A DNA stretch of 64,000 bases, from positions 4,588,001-4,652,000 of the forward strand of contig NC_007925.1 of assembly GCF_000013745.1 (NCBI RefSeq). Reading direction: 5' to 3'. The position numbers were made by a program, and so were the translations under genes. The notes under the pieces were generated by a model. The model searched no databases, was not told the DNA's origin, and saw nothing but the letters and a program-made list of their open reading frames with translations. Origin of the DNA: Rhodopseudomonas_A palustris_F. GTDB lineage: Bacteria; Pseudomonadota; Alphaproteobacteria; Rhizobiales; Xanthobacteraceae. Shown one piece after another: positions 1 through 7,869 of this stretch (positions are counted from its first letter, which is position 1; the number at the start of each line of letters is the position of its first letter).

Positions 1-259
1 GATCGCGCCGAGCGGCATGGCGTTCTACATCGGCGCGCTGTTTCCAGCGTGGCGCGGCAGCCTGTTCACCGGCGCGCTCGCTGGCCAGATGCTGGTGCGG
101 CTGTCGCTCGACGGCGACAAAGTCACCGGCGAGGAGCGGCTGTTACACCAACTCGGCGAACGCATCCGCGACGTCCGTCAGGGACCGGACGGCGCGCTCT
201 ATCTGCTCACCGACAGCGCCACGGGCCGCATCCTGCGGGTGACGCCGGCCGGCAAGTAG
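1..259 (+). CDS. PQQ-dependent sugar dehydrogenase, C-terminal end (5' partial)
   Basis: The open frame runs in from the left edge (first full codon at base 2) and stops at 259, so only about 85 C-terminal residues are present. The motif APSGMAFYIG, followed by a repeat of the form DVRQGPDGALYLLTDS, is typical of soluble aldose sugar dehydrogenases (glucose/sorbosone dehydrogenase family, YliI-like). These are six-bladed beta-propellers that oxidise sugars in the periplasm with PQQ. The PQQ and calcium ligands would lie in the missing part. The ATG at 17 is an internal methionine, not the start. The gene is followed by a palindromic intergenic repeat. Confidence 0.8.
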   Translation, partial: IAPSGMAFYIGALFPAWRGSLFTGALAGQMLVRLSLDGDKVTGEERLLHQLGERIRDVRQGPDGALYLLTDSATGRILRVTPAGK

Positions 260-260
260 T

Positions 261-403
261 CCGTGTCCCGGCCCGAAGCTGCCCGTCTTCGCGCGGCTTC
301 GGGAGCCCCGGGACCGTTACGGATGCCGTGCTCCGCTACGGCCCCGGCTCGCTTCGCGCCACGCCGCATGCGCGGCGCGTCGCGAATAGTCCGGGGCACG
401 CTT
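261..403. repeat. Palindromic intergenic repeat (CCCGGGAC-type)
   Basis: GC-rich segment between two genes with the pattern tgtcccggcccgaagctg ... tagtccggggcacgcttg and internal complementary stretches. Related sequence with the same blocks (a chain resembling ccggggc, tgcggagcagcac, gtgctgcaccgc, cccgggaca) appears at 25633-25800 and 48347-48490. It looks like one family of dispersed palindromic elements. No coding content was recognised. Confidence 0.5.
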
Positions 404-418
404 GCCGACGCGCCCGCC

Positions 419-769
419 TCACGACCACTTGTGGAAAATGAAAAACGCCCCCGCCGCGATGAAGGCGAAGCCGACCGCGTGATTCCAGCCCAGCGGCTCC
501 TTCAGATACAGAATCGAGAATCCGGCGAACACCACCAGCGTGATCACTTCCTGAATGGTCTTCAGCTGCGCCGCCGAATACACCTCGCTGCCCCAGCGAT
601 TCGCCGGCACCGCCAGCCAGTACTCGAAAAACGCGATGCCCCAACTGATCATCACCACGAGCGCCAGCGCGCTGCTCTTGTATTTGAGATGGCCGTACCA
701 CGCGAAGGTCATGAACACGTTGGAGGCGAGCAGCATCAGGATCGGCAGCAGATAGGGCGACACTGGCAT
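419..769 (-). CDS. DUF486 family small membrane protein
   Basis: A 116-residue protein with about four hydrophobic segments: an N-terminal helix in MPVSPYLLPILML, then ALALVVMISWGIAFFEY, a third around EVITLVVFAGFSI, and a last one ending in HKWS. The length and the AWYGHLKY and NRWGSEVYSAAQLKTIQE segments match DUF486, small inner-membrane proteins of the drug/metabolite transporter type with no settled function. I chose the ATG at 769 because GAAGGA lies just upstream. A longer frame to 877 would add a charged, low-complexity leader. It stands alone on the minus strand. Confidence 0.8.
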   Translation of the reverse strand: MPVSPYLLPILMLLASNVFMTFAWYGHLKYKSSALALVVMISWGIAFFEYWLAVPANRWGSEVYSAAQLKTIQEVITLVVFAGFSILYLKEPLGWNHAVGFAFIAAGAFFIFHKWS

Positions 770-1064
770 GGAAATCCTTCCAAAAACGGAGCTAACGAGA
801 GACGCAACGGCAAGTTCCGGCACGGCGAAGACGGCCTTGCCGCGCCAACGCTGCCCCAGCGGACAAGGCCACGTCACGACCGCGTAACAATGCGCAGCTA
901 ACCTTCCGGTGCGGTGATCGACAACCCCCGTCGCCGATCATCGCTCCCAACGCGGTCCCCGTCAGTCGCCGCGCCTGTCTGGGACCGCACCTTTTTCAAC
1001 GCCGGCGTGCTTTCGAATATTTTGCTCGGATAATCTGCACAGGCCCATCCTCTGCCGCGCGCCG

Positions 1065-1940
1065 TTGCGATGGCAGCCGCTGAAAAAGACCATCGCCATG
1101 ATCCGCTTCGTCGTCGTCGTCGCCGCATTCGTCGCGCTCACCCTGCTCCTGCTGCCGTTCCAATTGCTGGCGATGCGCTTCGACCTGCGTTTGCAGCGGA
1201 TCATTCCGCAGCTCTATCACCGCGCGCTGTGCCGATTGATCGGCGTCCGCATCCGCCAAGTCGGCCAACGCAGCGCCGACGCCCCGGCGCTGATTCTCTC
1301 CAATCACGTCTCCTGGCTCGACATCTGCGTGATCGGCGCGCTCGGCCCGGTGGTGTTCGTCTCCAAGAGCGAAGTGGCGCGCTGGCCGGTGTTCGGCTGG
1401 CTGTCGCGGCTGCAGCGCACCGTGTTCATCGACCGCCAGGCCCGCCATCGCACCGGCGCCGCCACCCAGGAAATCGGCGACCGGCTGGTCGGCGGCGACG
1501 CCGTGGTGCTGTTCGCCGAAGGCACCTCCAGCGATGGCGTTCGCATCCTGCCGTTCCGCTCGGCCTTGATCGGCGCGGTGCATCACGCGCTCGGCGCCTC
1601 GACCCAGCACAACGCCATCACCGTGCAGCCGTTGTCGCTGGCCTATGTCCGTTTCGCCGGATTGCCGGTCGGCCGCGCGCTGCGCGAACGCGTCGCCTGG
1701 TACGGCGACGCCGACCTGATGCCGCATCTGATGGGCGTGCTGTCGGCCGGCGCGATCGACGTCACCGTCAGCTGGGGCGACGCGGTCGCTCACGATGTCT
1801 CCGCCGACCGCAAGGCGATCGCGCGCCAGGCCGAAGCCGAGGTGCGGCGGATGACCGGCGCAGCGTTGCGCGCGGCGCCGCCGGCGCTGCCGGCGCCCGC
1901 CACCGAGAAATTGCCGCTGCCCTGGCCGCAGCCGGCCTGA
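1065..1940 (+). CDS. plsC: Lysophospholipid acyltransferase (PlsC family)
   Basis: A 291-residue membrane-associated acyltransferase. It has an N-terminal hydrophobic helix (about residues 12-35), the catalytic H-x4-D motif as NHVSWLD (His81, Asp86), and the acceptor-binding motif as FAEGTSSDG (150-158, usually FPEGT). These are hallmarks of 1-acyl-sn-glycerol-3-phosphate acyltransferases, which add the second acyl chain during phospholipid synthesis at the inner membrane. The Pro-to-Ala change in FPEGT also occurs in lyso-ornithine-lipid acyltransferases (OlsA-like), so the acceptor is not certain. The start could also be the ATG at 1098 (MIRF), and neither start has a strong ribosome site. 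The proline/alanine-rich C-terminus is probably disordered. Confidence 0.82.
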   Translation: MRWQPLKKTIAMIRFVVVVAAFVALTLLLLPFQLLAMRFDLRLQRIIPQLYHRALCRLIGVRIRQVGQRSADAPALILSNHVSWLDICVIGALGPVVFVSKSEVARWPVFGWLSRLQRTVFIDRQARHRTGAATQEIGDRLVGGDAVVLFAEGTSSDGVRILPFRSALIGAVHHALGASTQHNAITVQPLSLAYVRFAGLPVGRALRERVAWYGDADLMPHLMGVLSAGAIDVTVSWGDAVAHDVSADRKAIARQAEAEVRRMTGAALRAAPPALPAPATEKLPLPWPQPA

Positions 1941-1973
1941 GCCGCGGCCGCGCCGCACGAGTGTTGCCTCCGC

Positions 1974-2013
1974 CGTCTCTTGCCTTCCCGTCTCTTGCCT
2001 TCCCGTCTCTTGC
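1974..2013. repeat. 15-bp tandem repeat, about 2.7 copies
   Basis: The unit cgtctcttgccttcc is repeated head to tail at 1974 and 1989 and partly from 2004. It lies between plsC and the aldo/keto reductase, 53 bases before the latter's ATG. It may simply be replication slippage in the intergenic space. Confidence 0.85.
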
Positions 2014-2065
2014 CGTGGTCTGGCGCGCACGCCACAATGCGCGGGACGTTCGACAGGACCAAATC

Positions 2066-3007
2066 ATGGAATTTCGCAATCTCGGCGGCTCCGGCCTGCG
2101 GGTCTCCGCGGTCGGACTCGGCTGCAATAATTTCGGCCAGCGCACCGATCTCGACAGCGCCCGCAAGGTGATCCACAAGGCGATCGATCTCGGCGTCACG
2201 CTGTTCGACACCGCCGACACTTACGCCAATCGCGGCGGCTCGGAGACCGTGCTCGGCACCGTACTCGGCACCCGCCGCAAGGACATCGTGCTGGCCACCA
2301 AGTTCGCCAAGCCGATGAGCGACGACGGCACCAAGCAGGGCGCGGCGCGGCGCTACATTATCACCGCGGTCGAGGCCAGCCTGACGAGGCTGAAGACCGA
2401 CTATATCGATCTCTATCAGCAGCACGATTTCGATGCGCTGACGCCGATCGAGGAAACCCTGCGCGCGCTGGAGGACCTGATCCGCGCCGGCAAGGTCCGC
2501 TACATCGGCCATTCCAATTTCCCGGCCTGGCGAATCGCCGAAGCCGAATTCGTCGGCCGCGCGCTCGGCAGCAACCGCTTCGTCTCGGCGCAGGACGAAT
2601 ACAGCCTGTTGGTGCGCGACATCGAAAACGATCTGCTGCCGGCGGCGCAGGCCTATAATCTCGGGCTGCTGCCGTTCTTCCCGCTGGCCGGCGGCATGCT
2701 GACCGGCAAGTATCAGCGCGGCGCGCCGGTGCCGCCCGACACAAGGTTCGGCAAGACGCCCTATATGCGAGAGCGCTACCTGACGCCAAAGAATCTCGAC
2801 ATCGTCGAGCGCCTGCAGGCGTTCGCGCAAGCCCGCGGCCATACTATGCTTGAGCTGGCGTTCAGCTGGCTCGCCGGCCGCCCGCAAGTCTCCAGCGTGA
2901 TCGCCGGCGCCTCGACGCCCGAGCAGGTCGAACAGAACGTCGCCGCGCTGAACTGGACGCTGAGTGCCGAGGAATTTGCCGAGATCGACAAGATCACCCA
3001 GGCGTGA
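2066..3007 (+). CDS. Aldo/keto reductase
   Basis: A 313-residue TIM-barrel oxidoreductase that uses NADPH to reduce carbonyl substrates in the cytoplasm. The N-terminus MEFRNLGGSGLRVSAVGLGC is typical. The catalytic tetrad can be placed as Asp48 and Tyr53 (FDTADTY), Lys79 (ATKF) and His120 (LYQQH). The IGHSNF and SSVIAGAS segments are cofactor-site motifs. It is close to the YajO/Tas-like subgroup, but the substrate cannot be told. The ATG at 2066 is preceded by AGGA. A frame extending far upstream overlaps plsC and is not coding. Confidence 0.9.
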   Translation: MEFRNLGGSGLRVSAVGLGCNNFGQRTDLDSARKVIHKAIDLGVTLFDTADTYANRGGSETVLGTVLGTRRKDIVLATKFAKPMSDDGTKQGAARRYIITAVEASLTRLKTDYIDLYQQHDFDALTPIEETLRALEDLIRAGKVRYIGHSNFPAWRIAEAEFVGRALGSNRFVSAQDEYSLLVRDIENDLLPAAQAYNLGLLPFFPLAGGMLTGKYQRGAPVPPDTRFGKTPYMRERYLTPKNLDIVERLQAFAQARGHTMLELAFSWLAGRPQVSSVIAGASTPEQVEQNVAALNWTLSAEEFAEIDKITQA

Positions 3008-3038
3008 GCGCTGAAAGTGCTTGCAACACGCGTGGCGC

Positions 3039-3204
3039 CGTCATCCTGAGGTGCGAGCCGGCGTCGCCGGCAGCGCTAACCACGATGAAAGTCGAGGCGA
3101 GCCTCGAAGGATGCGGCTACGCGTGTTTGTGGCGCCCCAAGCCCGCGGCCCATCCTTCGAGACGCCCGGCTTCGCTGCGCTACGCCGGGCTCCTCAGGAT
3201 GACG
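3039..3204. repeat. Dispersed palindromic element (CGTCATCCTGAGG type)
   Basis: The element begins cgtcatcctgaggtgcgag and ends with the complementary ctcctcaggatgacg. Internal arms contain cctcgaaggatg and catccttcgag. A second, shorter copy lies at 27417-27527. This is a REP/MITE-like intergenic repeat of the kind common in Bradyrhizobium and Rhodopseudomonas. It follows the aldo/keto reductase and could fold in the transcript. Confidence 0.85.
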
Positions 3205-3490
3205 GCGAACAGGTGACAAAGACCGCATCCAGGACGGATTCGCATCCCGTCCCCCGCCGGCGATCAGCTCGCGTCATGTCGACGCCTTGGTAGGATGGGT
3301 TGAGCGAAGCGATACCCATCACTTGCGGCGGCCTCGCGAGCGAGCAACCGATCCGGCGCGCTACGCGTCGCATACTAATTCGTCCTTCTCCCTCGCATTC
3401 GTACCAGGGCGTATTAACCTAAGATTTTAAGGGAACAGGAATGGATCGAGCGCTTGCTGAGATCACACTGTCATCGGGGGAGTAACTCGC
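3205..3490. other. Gene-poor stretch with a GATGGGT/ACCCATC motif
   Basis: No convincing gene is seen. It holds taggatgggttgagcgaag followed by cgatacccatcac, another small inverted pair commonly seen between genes in this bacterial group. An AT-richer segment around 3405-3440 could hold a promoter for the small open frame at 3491. Confidence 0.4.
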
Positions 3491-3679
3491 ATGACGACGA
3501 TTGGTCCAGCCTTTCCGGCGCAGATATTTGTAGCTCAAGCGGAAGTTCGGCTCGTTGCGCATCAGACCGCAAAAGCCGATCCCGCGATCATCAAGGCCGA
3601 CGAGCGCGCGCTTGTCGCCGCCCAGCAATCCTCGATCGCGCAGCCCGAAGCGGTGCCGCCGATCGATATCGTCGCCTAG
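3491..3679 (+). CDS. Small hypothetical protein (62 aa)
   Basis: A short alanine-rich, soluble open frame with no recognised family. It is supported only by a GGGGGAGT ribosome-site-like run about ten bases before the ATG and by a position that overlaps no other gene. The composition (many Ala, Gln, Ile, Val; low Arg) looks more like a real protein than a shadow frame, but this is weak evidence. There is no signal peptide or membrane segment. Confidence 0.35.
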   Translation: MTTIGPAFPAQIFVAQAEVRLVAHQTAKADPAIIKADERALVAAQQSSIAQPEAVPPIDIVA

Positions 3680-3751
3680 CAGACGCGGGAGGGGCGAAAT
3701 CCTACCGGGTTTCTTCTTTCTGAACGCGCCCCAAACTGCTAGTCTTGCAGG

Positions 3752-3979
3752 ATGACGACTTTGCTCGATCAGGCCGTGGCTTCCTTGCGCGATCTACCCG
3801 CGGAGACGCAGGACGCCTTGGCGCGACTGTTGTTGCAGTTCGCTGGCGTCGACCAACCACCGCTTGAGATGAGCGCCGAGGAGACCGCCTCGTTCGATGA
3901 ATCGCTGGCGCAGGCTGAGCGCGGCGAATTCGCCACCGACGAACAGCTGCGCGCGATTTGGGCGAAGCATGGGCTGTGA
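3752..3979 (+). CDS. Antitoxin of a ParD/RelB-like toxin-antitoxin pair
   Basis: A 75-residue acidic protein. The DLPAETQDALARLLLQF and EETASFDESLAQAERGEF segments match small antitoxins that precede ParE/RelE-family toxins in alphaproteobacteria. The C-terminal acidic part (DEQLRAIWAKHGL) would wrap the toxin. Its stop codon overlaps the toxin start (GTGA), so the pair is translationally coupled and transcribed from the region before 3752. Such antitoxins usually also repress their own promoter, although no clear operator palindrome was seen. Confidence 0.8.
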   Translation: MTTLLDQAVASLRDLPAETQDALARLLLQFAGVDQPPLEMSAEETASFDESLAQAERGEFATDEQLRAIWAKHGL

Positions 3980-4263
3980 AGCTGCGCTTCACCATCCGCG
4001 CCGCCGCCGAACTCGATGAAGTCCTCTCGTCGATCGACCACCGATCGCCGCAAGGTGCCCAGCATGTCAAACAGCGGCTGTTCGCGGTCATCGCGCTGTT
4101 GCCGCAGTATCCGCAAGCCGGGCGGCTGACCAACAAGGTCGGGCTCCGGCGAGTGGTCGCCTATCCCTATCCTTACCTGATCTACTATCGCGCCACAGAC
4201 GCCGAGGTCGTGATTCATGGCGTCCGTCACAGCGCGCGGCGACCTTTGTCGCAACCCAAATAG
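3976..4263 (+). CDS. ParE/RelE-family toxin
   Basis: A 95-residue toxin starting at GTG 3976, overlapping the antitoxin stop. VKLRFTIRAAAELDEVLSSI at the start, the LLPQYPQAGR segment in the middle and the YPYLIYYRATDAEVVIHGVR strand are typical of ParE toxins, which poison gyrase, or of RelE-fold mRNA interferases. The conserved C-terminal HGVRHSAR arginine/histidine cluster is present. An ATG at 3958 in the same frame would lie deep inside the antitoxin and is less likely. Which activity it has cannot be decided from sequence alone. Confidence 0.85.
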   Translation: MKLRFTIRAAAELDEVLSSIDHRSPQGAQHVKQRLFAVIALLPQYPQAGRLTNKVGLRRVVAYPYPYLIYYRATDAEVVIHGVRHSARRPLSQPK

Positions 4264-4338
4264 CAGCACGCCCATGGACCCGGGCGGTGTTTTGCTGAAC
4301 AGTGCCCGGTGGCAGATTCGCTTGCAAAGGAAATACCC

Positions 4339-4776
4339 ATGTCATCGTTTCGCATTCGCACCGCGCTGGTCGCGGCGCTCGCGCTCGCCGGCCTCAGCGC
4401 CACAGCCCCGGCAAAGGCCGATAGCGGCACCATTCGCATTTCGGTGCTGAAGGGCGGCTGGTTCATCGGCGCCTCCGGCGGCAGCGGCACGCTGACGTTT
4501 CACGGCCGCAAATATCCGTTGTCGATCGGCGGGCTGAGCGCCGGGTTGGTGTTCGGCGCGTCGCAGACCTACCTCGCCGGCCGCGTCAGCAACATCTATC
4601 GGCCGTCGGATGTCGCCGGAGTCTACGGCGCGGGCGGCGCCGGCGCGGCGGTCGGCCGCGGCGTCCGCGGCATGGTGCTGACCAATGAGAAGGGCGCGGT
4701 GCTCGAACTCAGCGGCCGGCAGACCGGCTTGATGGTCAACGCCGACTTGAGCGGGCTGGCGATCTCGCTGAAGTAG
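4339..4776 (+). CDS. Secreted conserved hypothetical protein
   Basis: A 145-residue protein with a clear Sec signal peptide: MSSFRIRT, then a hydrophobic ALVAALALAGLSA core, and cleavage after PAKA. The mature part is glycine-rich (FIGASGGSGTLTFHGRKYP, GVYGAGGAGAAVGRG) and resembles small periplasmic beta-rich proteins of Rhizobiales with no known function. AAGGAAA upstream supports the ATG at 4339 over 4309. It appears to be a single-gene unit. Confidence 0.75.
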   Translation: MSSFRIRTALVAALALAGLSATAPAKADSGTIRISVLKGGWFIGASGGSGTLTFHGRKYPLSIGGLSAGLVFGASQTYLAGRVSNIYRPSDVAGVYGAGGAGAAVGRGVRGMVLTNEKGAVLELSGRQTGLMVNADLSGLAISLK

Positions 4777-4906
4777 CCCGGCGCGGTCGTCGCTGCGCGC
4801 ACCCCCATCACCCAGGCGGCGAAGTATCGACCTTCGCCGCAGGGTGGAGGCGCACCTCCGCGCCTTCCGGTTCCCTGCCGTTTCCGCACCGTCTGAAGGG
4901 GTCGAA

Positions 4907-5197
4907 ATGATAAGCGACGCAACCGTTTCGGCCGATTATACTCGCGGTTGCGATGAACCCGACGTGAAAGCCTGCGAGAGTGCGATCACCTTCATGACAA
5001 AACGGTTTGGAATCCCGGCGCCTGCGGCGCGCCGCCTGGTCTGTTCCCGCTGCGGCGCGGAGTTCGCCTGCAATCTCTCCAGCGACTGCTGGTGCGCCGA
5101 CGAATCCGCCAAGCTGCCGATGCCGGAGGACAGCGGCGACGGCGATTGCCTGTGCCGCGACTGCCTGCGCAAGGCCAGCGCCACCGCTGTGCACTAA
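4907..5197 (+). CDS. Cysteine-rich CWC family protein
   Basis: A 96-residue protein with the cysteine pattern CSRCGAEFAC, then DCWCAD, then CLCRDCL. This is the arrangement of the cysteine-rich CWC family (small putative metal-binding proteins). The start at 4907 follows GAAGGGG; an upstream ATG at 4844 lacks a ribosome site. The family function is unknown, and zinc binding is inferred from the CxxC pairs. It lies 38 bases before the HAD gene on the same strand, so the two may be cotranscribed. Confidence 0.75.
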   Translation: MISDATVSADYTRGCDEPDVKACESAITFMTKRFGIPAPAARRLVCSRCGAEFACNLSSDCWCADESAKLPMPEDSGDGDCLCRDCLRKASATAVH

Positions 5198-5235
5198 CGC
5201 GCCGCGCGCGCATCCGATCGAGCGGGAATCGCAAC

Positions 5236-5907
5236 GTGACAGCTGACTGGCAAGTCGACGCGGTGCTGCTCGACATGGACGGCACCCTGGTCGACACCGA
5301 GCGGGTCTACATCACGAGCTTGACCGAAGTGCTCGACGGCTTCGGCTATCCCGACGCCGCCGCGGTCTGCGCCGCCATGGTCGGGCTGCCGGGTCCGGAA
5401 TGCCAGCAATTGCTGGTCGAGCGTTACGGCGCCGACTTTCCGTTGCCCAAGATCAACCGCGCTTTCGCCGAGAGGCGTGACGCCATGCTGGCGGATGGCC
5501 TGCCGCTGAAGCGAGGTGCGGTCGAATTGCTGGACGCGCTGCGCGCGGCGGATTGGCCGATGGCGGTGGTCACTTCGGCATCGCAGGGCACCGCCGAGGC
5601 GCATCTGACGCTGGGCGGCATCCGCGCGCGGTTCGAACTGATCGTCACCCGCGACGACGTCGCGCACGGCAAGCCCAATCCGGATCTCTATCTGCTGGCG
5701 GCAAAGCGGCTCGGCGTGACGCCGCGGGCCTGCGTCGCGGTGGAGGATTCCAGCGTCGGCATCGCCGCGGCATTCGCCGCCGGTGCCATCGCGCTGATGG
5801 TGCCGGACCTGCAGCAGCCGAACGCCGCCACCCGCGGCCAATGCGCCGCGGTGCTGCCCGATCTCAACGCCGTGCTGGCGCTGCTGCGCACGCGGGCGGG
5901 GCTTTGA
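5236..5907 (+). CDS. HAD-superfamily hydrolase (beta-phosphoglucomutase/phosphatase type)
   Basis: A 223-residue HAD enzyme. Motif I is DMDGTLVDTE (nucleophile and acid/base aspartates), motif II the Thr/Ser in VVTSASQGT, motif III the lysine in HGKPNPDLY, and motif IV VEDSSVGI. The alpha-helical cap after motif I places it with the phosphoglycolate phosphatase/beta-phosphoglucomutase group, probably acting on a sugar or small phosphomonoester. The likely start is GTG 5236, just before TADWQVDAVLLDMD. The in-frame region upstream is arginine-rich shadow sequence overlapping the CWC gene. Confidence 0.85.
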   Translation: MTADWQVDAVLLDMDGTLVDTERVYITSLTEVLDGFGYPDAAAVCAAMVGLPGPECQQLLVERYGADFPLPKINRAFAERRDAMLADGLPLKRGAVELLDALRAADWPMAVVTSASQGTAEAHLTLGGIRARFELIVTRDDVAHGKPNPDLYLLAAKRLGVTPRACVAVEDSSVGIAAAFAAGAIALMVPDLQQPNAATRGQCAAVLPDLNAVLALLRTRAGL

Positions 5908-5957
5908 TCCAGCGACCATGAGGGCTGCGGCGCTTTGGGGCGAAGCGCTTACCCCAA

Positions 5958-6080
5958 AAAGAGGCCGTCATCCCGGGGCATGAGCAGCGAAGCTGCGAGT
6001 GAGCCCGGGATCCATAACCCCTGCAGGGGATATGGATCCCGGACTTGCTCGTTCTGACGAACTCGCAATCCGGGATGGCG
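5958..6080. repeat. Palindromic intergenic repeat (CATCCCGG type)
   Basis: The segment ccgtcatcccggggcatgag ... gcaatccgggatggcgg, with internal gagcccgggatccat and atggatcccggact arms, can fold into a long hairpin. It sits between convergent genes (HAD hydrolase and GST), where it could terminate transcription from both sides. Confidence 0.65.
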
Positions 6081-6111
6081 GCTGTGTTTGAGGTGAGCGC
6101 AGTGCCGTAAA

Positions 6112-6807
6112 CTACACCGAATAACCTTCGGATTTCCGCGCCAAGCCATCGAAAGCGTCGAGCATTTTCTCGCGCCAGGCATAGACCGGATCCTCCGGCT
6201 TCAGCAGCGCGAACGGGCTGGTCGCCCGCGCCCATTGGAAGCCGCCGAACATGATGTAGTCGGCGTAGTTCGGCGCCTGGCCGCCGACGAACGGCTGAGA
6301 CTTCAGCGTCAGCCGCAGTGGATCGAGCCCTTTGCGAAACCCCTCGACCGCGGCGTCGCGGTTGGCGGAGACCTGTTCCAGCGACTTGCCGAACCGCGCC
6401 TCGCGGGTGTTGCGGAAGTATTGCTGATCCACCGGCCGCAGATGGCCGTGGATGTCGGCAACGATCAGCGGAAACATCCCGCCGATCACCGCGATGTCGC
6501 CCCACCAGTTCAGCATCCGCGCCATCGCGCGTCCGCCTTCGCCGCCGAACAGCGACGGCCGCTCCGGGTAGGCGTCTTCCAGATAGTTGGCGATCGCCCA
6601 GGAATCCGCGACTGATTTGTCGCCGTCGAGCAGCACCGGCACCTTCTCGGAGTTGTAGGGGCTGATCGCGCCCTTCTCGGTGAAGCGCCAGGGAATCGAG
6701 GTGGCGTCGAGCCCTTTGTGCGCCAGCGCCATCCGGATCCGCCAGCAATACGGGCTGAACGGCCGGGTCTCCTCGACGCCGACCAGTTCGTAGAGCCGCA
6801 GCGCCAT
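6112..6807 (-). CDS. Glutathione S-transferase family protein (LigE-like)
   Basis: A 231-residue GST-fold protein. The thioredoxin-like N-terminal domain has FSPYCWRIRMALAHKGL and SEKVPVLLDGDKSVADSWAI (glutathione-binding Ser/Asp), and the helical C-terminal domain has QAPNYADYIMFGGFQWAR. The SPYxWR start, DSWAIANYLE and the ADY segment resemble bacterial beta-etherase (LigE)-type GSTs, which cleave ether bonds in lignin-derived compounds. This is a family resemblance and does not establish the substrate. Its ATG overlaps the stop of the upstream GST by one base (TAATG), so the two are translated together. Confidence 0.85.
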   Translation of the reverse strand: MALRLYELVGVEETRPFSPYCWRIRMALAHKGLDATSIPWRFTEKGAISPYNSEKVPVLLDGDKSVADSWAIANYLEDAYPERPSLFGGEGGRAMARMLNWWGDIAVIGGMFPLIVADIHGHLRPVDQQYFRNTREARFGKSLEQVSANRDAAVEGFRKGLDPLRLTLKSQPFVGGQAPNYADYIMFGGFQWARATSPFALLKPEDPVYAWREKMLDAFDGLARKSEGYSV

Positions 6808-7526
6808 TACTTCACCACCGATGCGGTCTGGCCGAACAACAGCTTCTTTTCCTCCTCGGTGCGGATCGTCGGCTGGCCGAAATCCGGATTGACCTCCTTG
6901 GCCTTGGCATAGGCGCGCTGGGTCGCCGGGCGCTGTTCGATGGCGTTGAGCCAGCGCTTCAGATGCGGGAAATCATCGATGTTCTGGCCCTGGTTCTTGT
7001 AGGGCACGATCCACGGATAGCACGCCATGTCGGCGATCGAATACTCGCCGACGATGAAGTCGCGATCCGCCAACCGCTTGTTCAACACGCCGTACAGCCG
7101 GTTGGTCTCGTTGACATAGCGGTCGATGGCGTAGGGAATTTTCTCCGGCGCGTAGTTGCTGAAGTGGTGGTTCTGCCCGGCCATCGGGCCGAGCCCGCCC
7201 ATCTGCCAGAACACCCACTGGATCGCCTCGTAGCGCGCATTGAGGAACGACGACAGGAACTGGCCGGTCTTCTCGGCGAGATACAGCAGGATGGCGCCGG
7301 ATTCGAAGATCGAGATCGGCTTGTCGCCGCTCTTCGGCGCATGATCGACCAGCGCCGGGATCCGATTGTTCGGCGCGATCGCCAGAAACTCCGGCTTGAA
7401 CTGATCGCCCTTGCCGATGTTCACCGGAATGACGGTGTAAGGCAGCGCCGCCTCTTCCAGGAACATCGTGATCTTGTGGCCGTTCGGCGTGGTCCAGTAA
7501 TACAGATCGAGCTTCGGCGCGGTCAT
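6807..7526 (-). CDS. Glutathione S-transferase, YfcG/YghU type (disulfide-bond oxidoreductase)
   Basis: A 239-residue GST. The N-terminal domain has YYWTTPNGHKITMFLEE, NNRIPALVDH and the ESGAILLYLAEK glutathione-binding segment. The C-terminal domain has SIADMACYPWI. These are the signatures of the YfcG/Ure2p-like group, which reduces small disulfides with glutathione. The start at 7526 is chosen because AGGGA precedes it; a GTG at 7565 is an alternative. It is the first gene of a two-gene unit with the LigE-like GST. Confidence 0.88.
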   Translation of the reverse strand: MTAPKLDLYYWTTPNGHKITMFLEEAALPYTVIPVNIGKGDQFKPEFLAIAPNNRIPALVDHAPKSGDKPISIFESGAILLYLAEKTGQFLSSFLNARYEAIQWVFWQMGGLGPMAGQNHHFSNYAPEKIPYAIDRYVNETNRLYGVLNKRLADRDFIVGEYSIADMACYPWIVPYKNQGQNIDDFPHLKRWLNAIEQRPATQRAYAKAKEVNPDFGQPTIRTEEEKKLLFGQTASVVK

Positions 7527-7869
7527 GGGCGGTCCCTGGGGTTGTTCTTGCTCGGTTTGGGGCACCCGAATGGATGCGAGTGCATGGACTTTTCACCGGA
7601 TACCGGCCCGAGTCAATGGCCTCGCCGGTTGACCGCCGCTTGAATCTTGGAGCGGCGAGTCGGTTGACGCAATCTGGAGCATGATCACGAAGAGTGGAGA
7701 TTGGTTTTCGGCCAATGACGTTACGGGTGTTGCGCAGCGCGCGCCGCGCGAGGGCGCCGGTCTCGGTTCGGGCTTGAACCGCACGGCCGATTGCGCCGAC
7801 AATCGTCCGGCGCCACGTTCCACGCTGCCCATTCGTCAGCGTCCGCAATGGCGCGTTGCGGAGAACCCG

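Noticed and set aside
1070..2065. Long open frame in phase with the aldo/keto reductase, running over plsC
   Set aside because: Arginine-rich shadow of the GC-rich plsC gene. The reductase family begins at MEFRNLG and has its own ribosome site.
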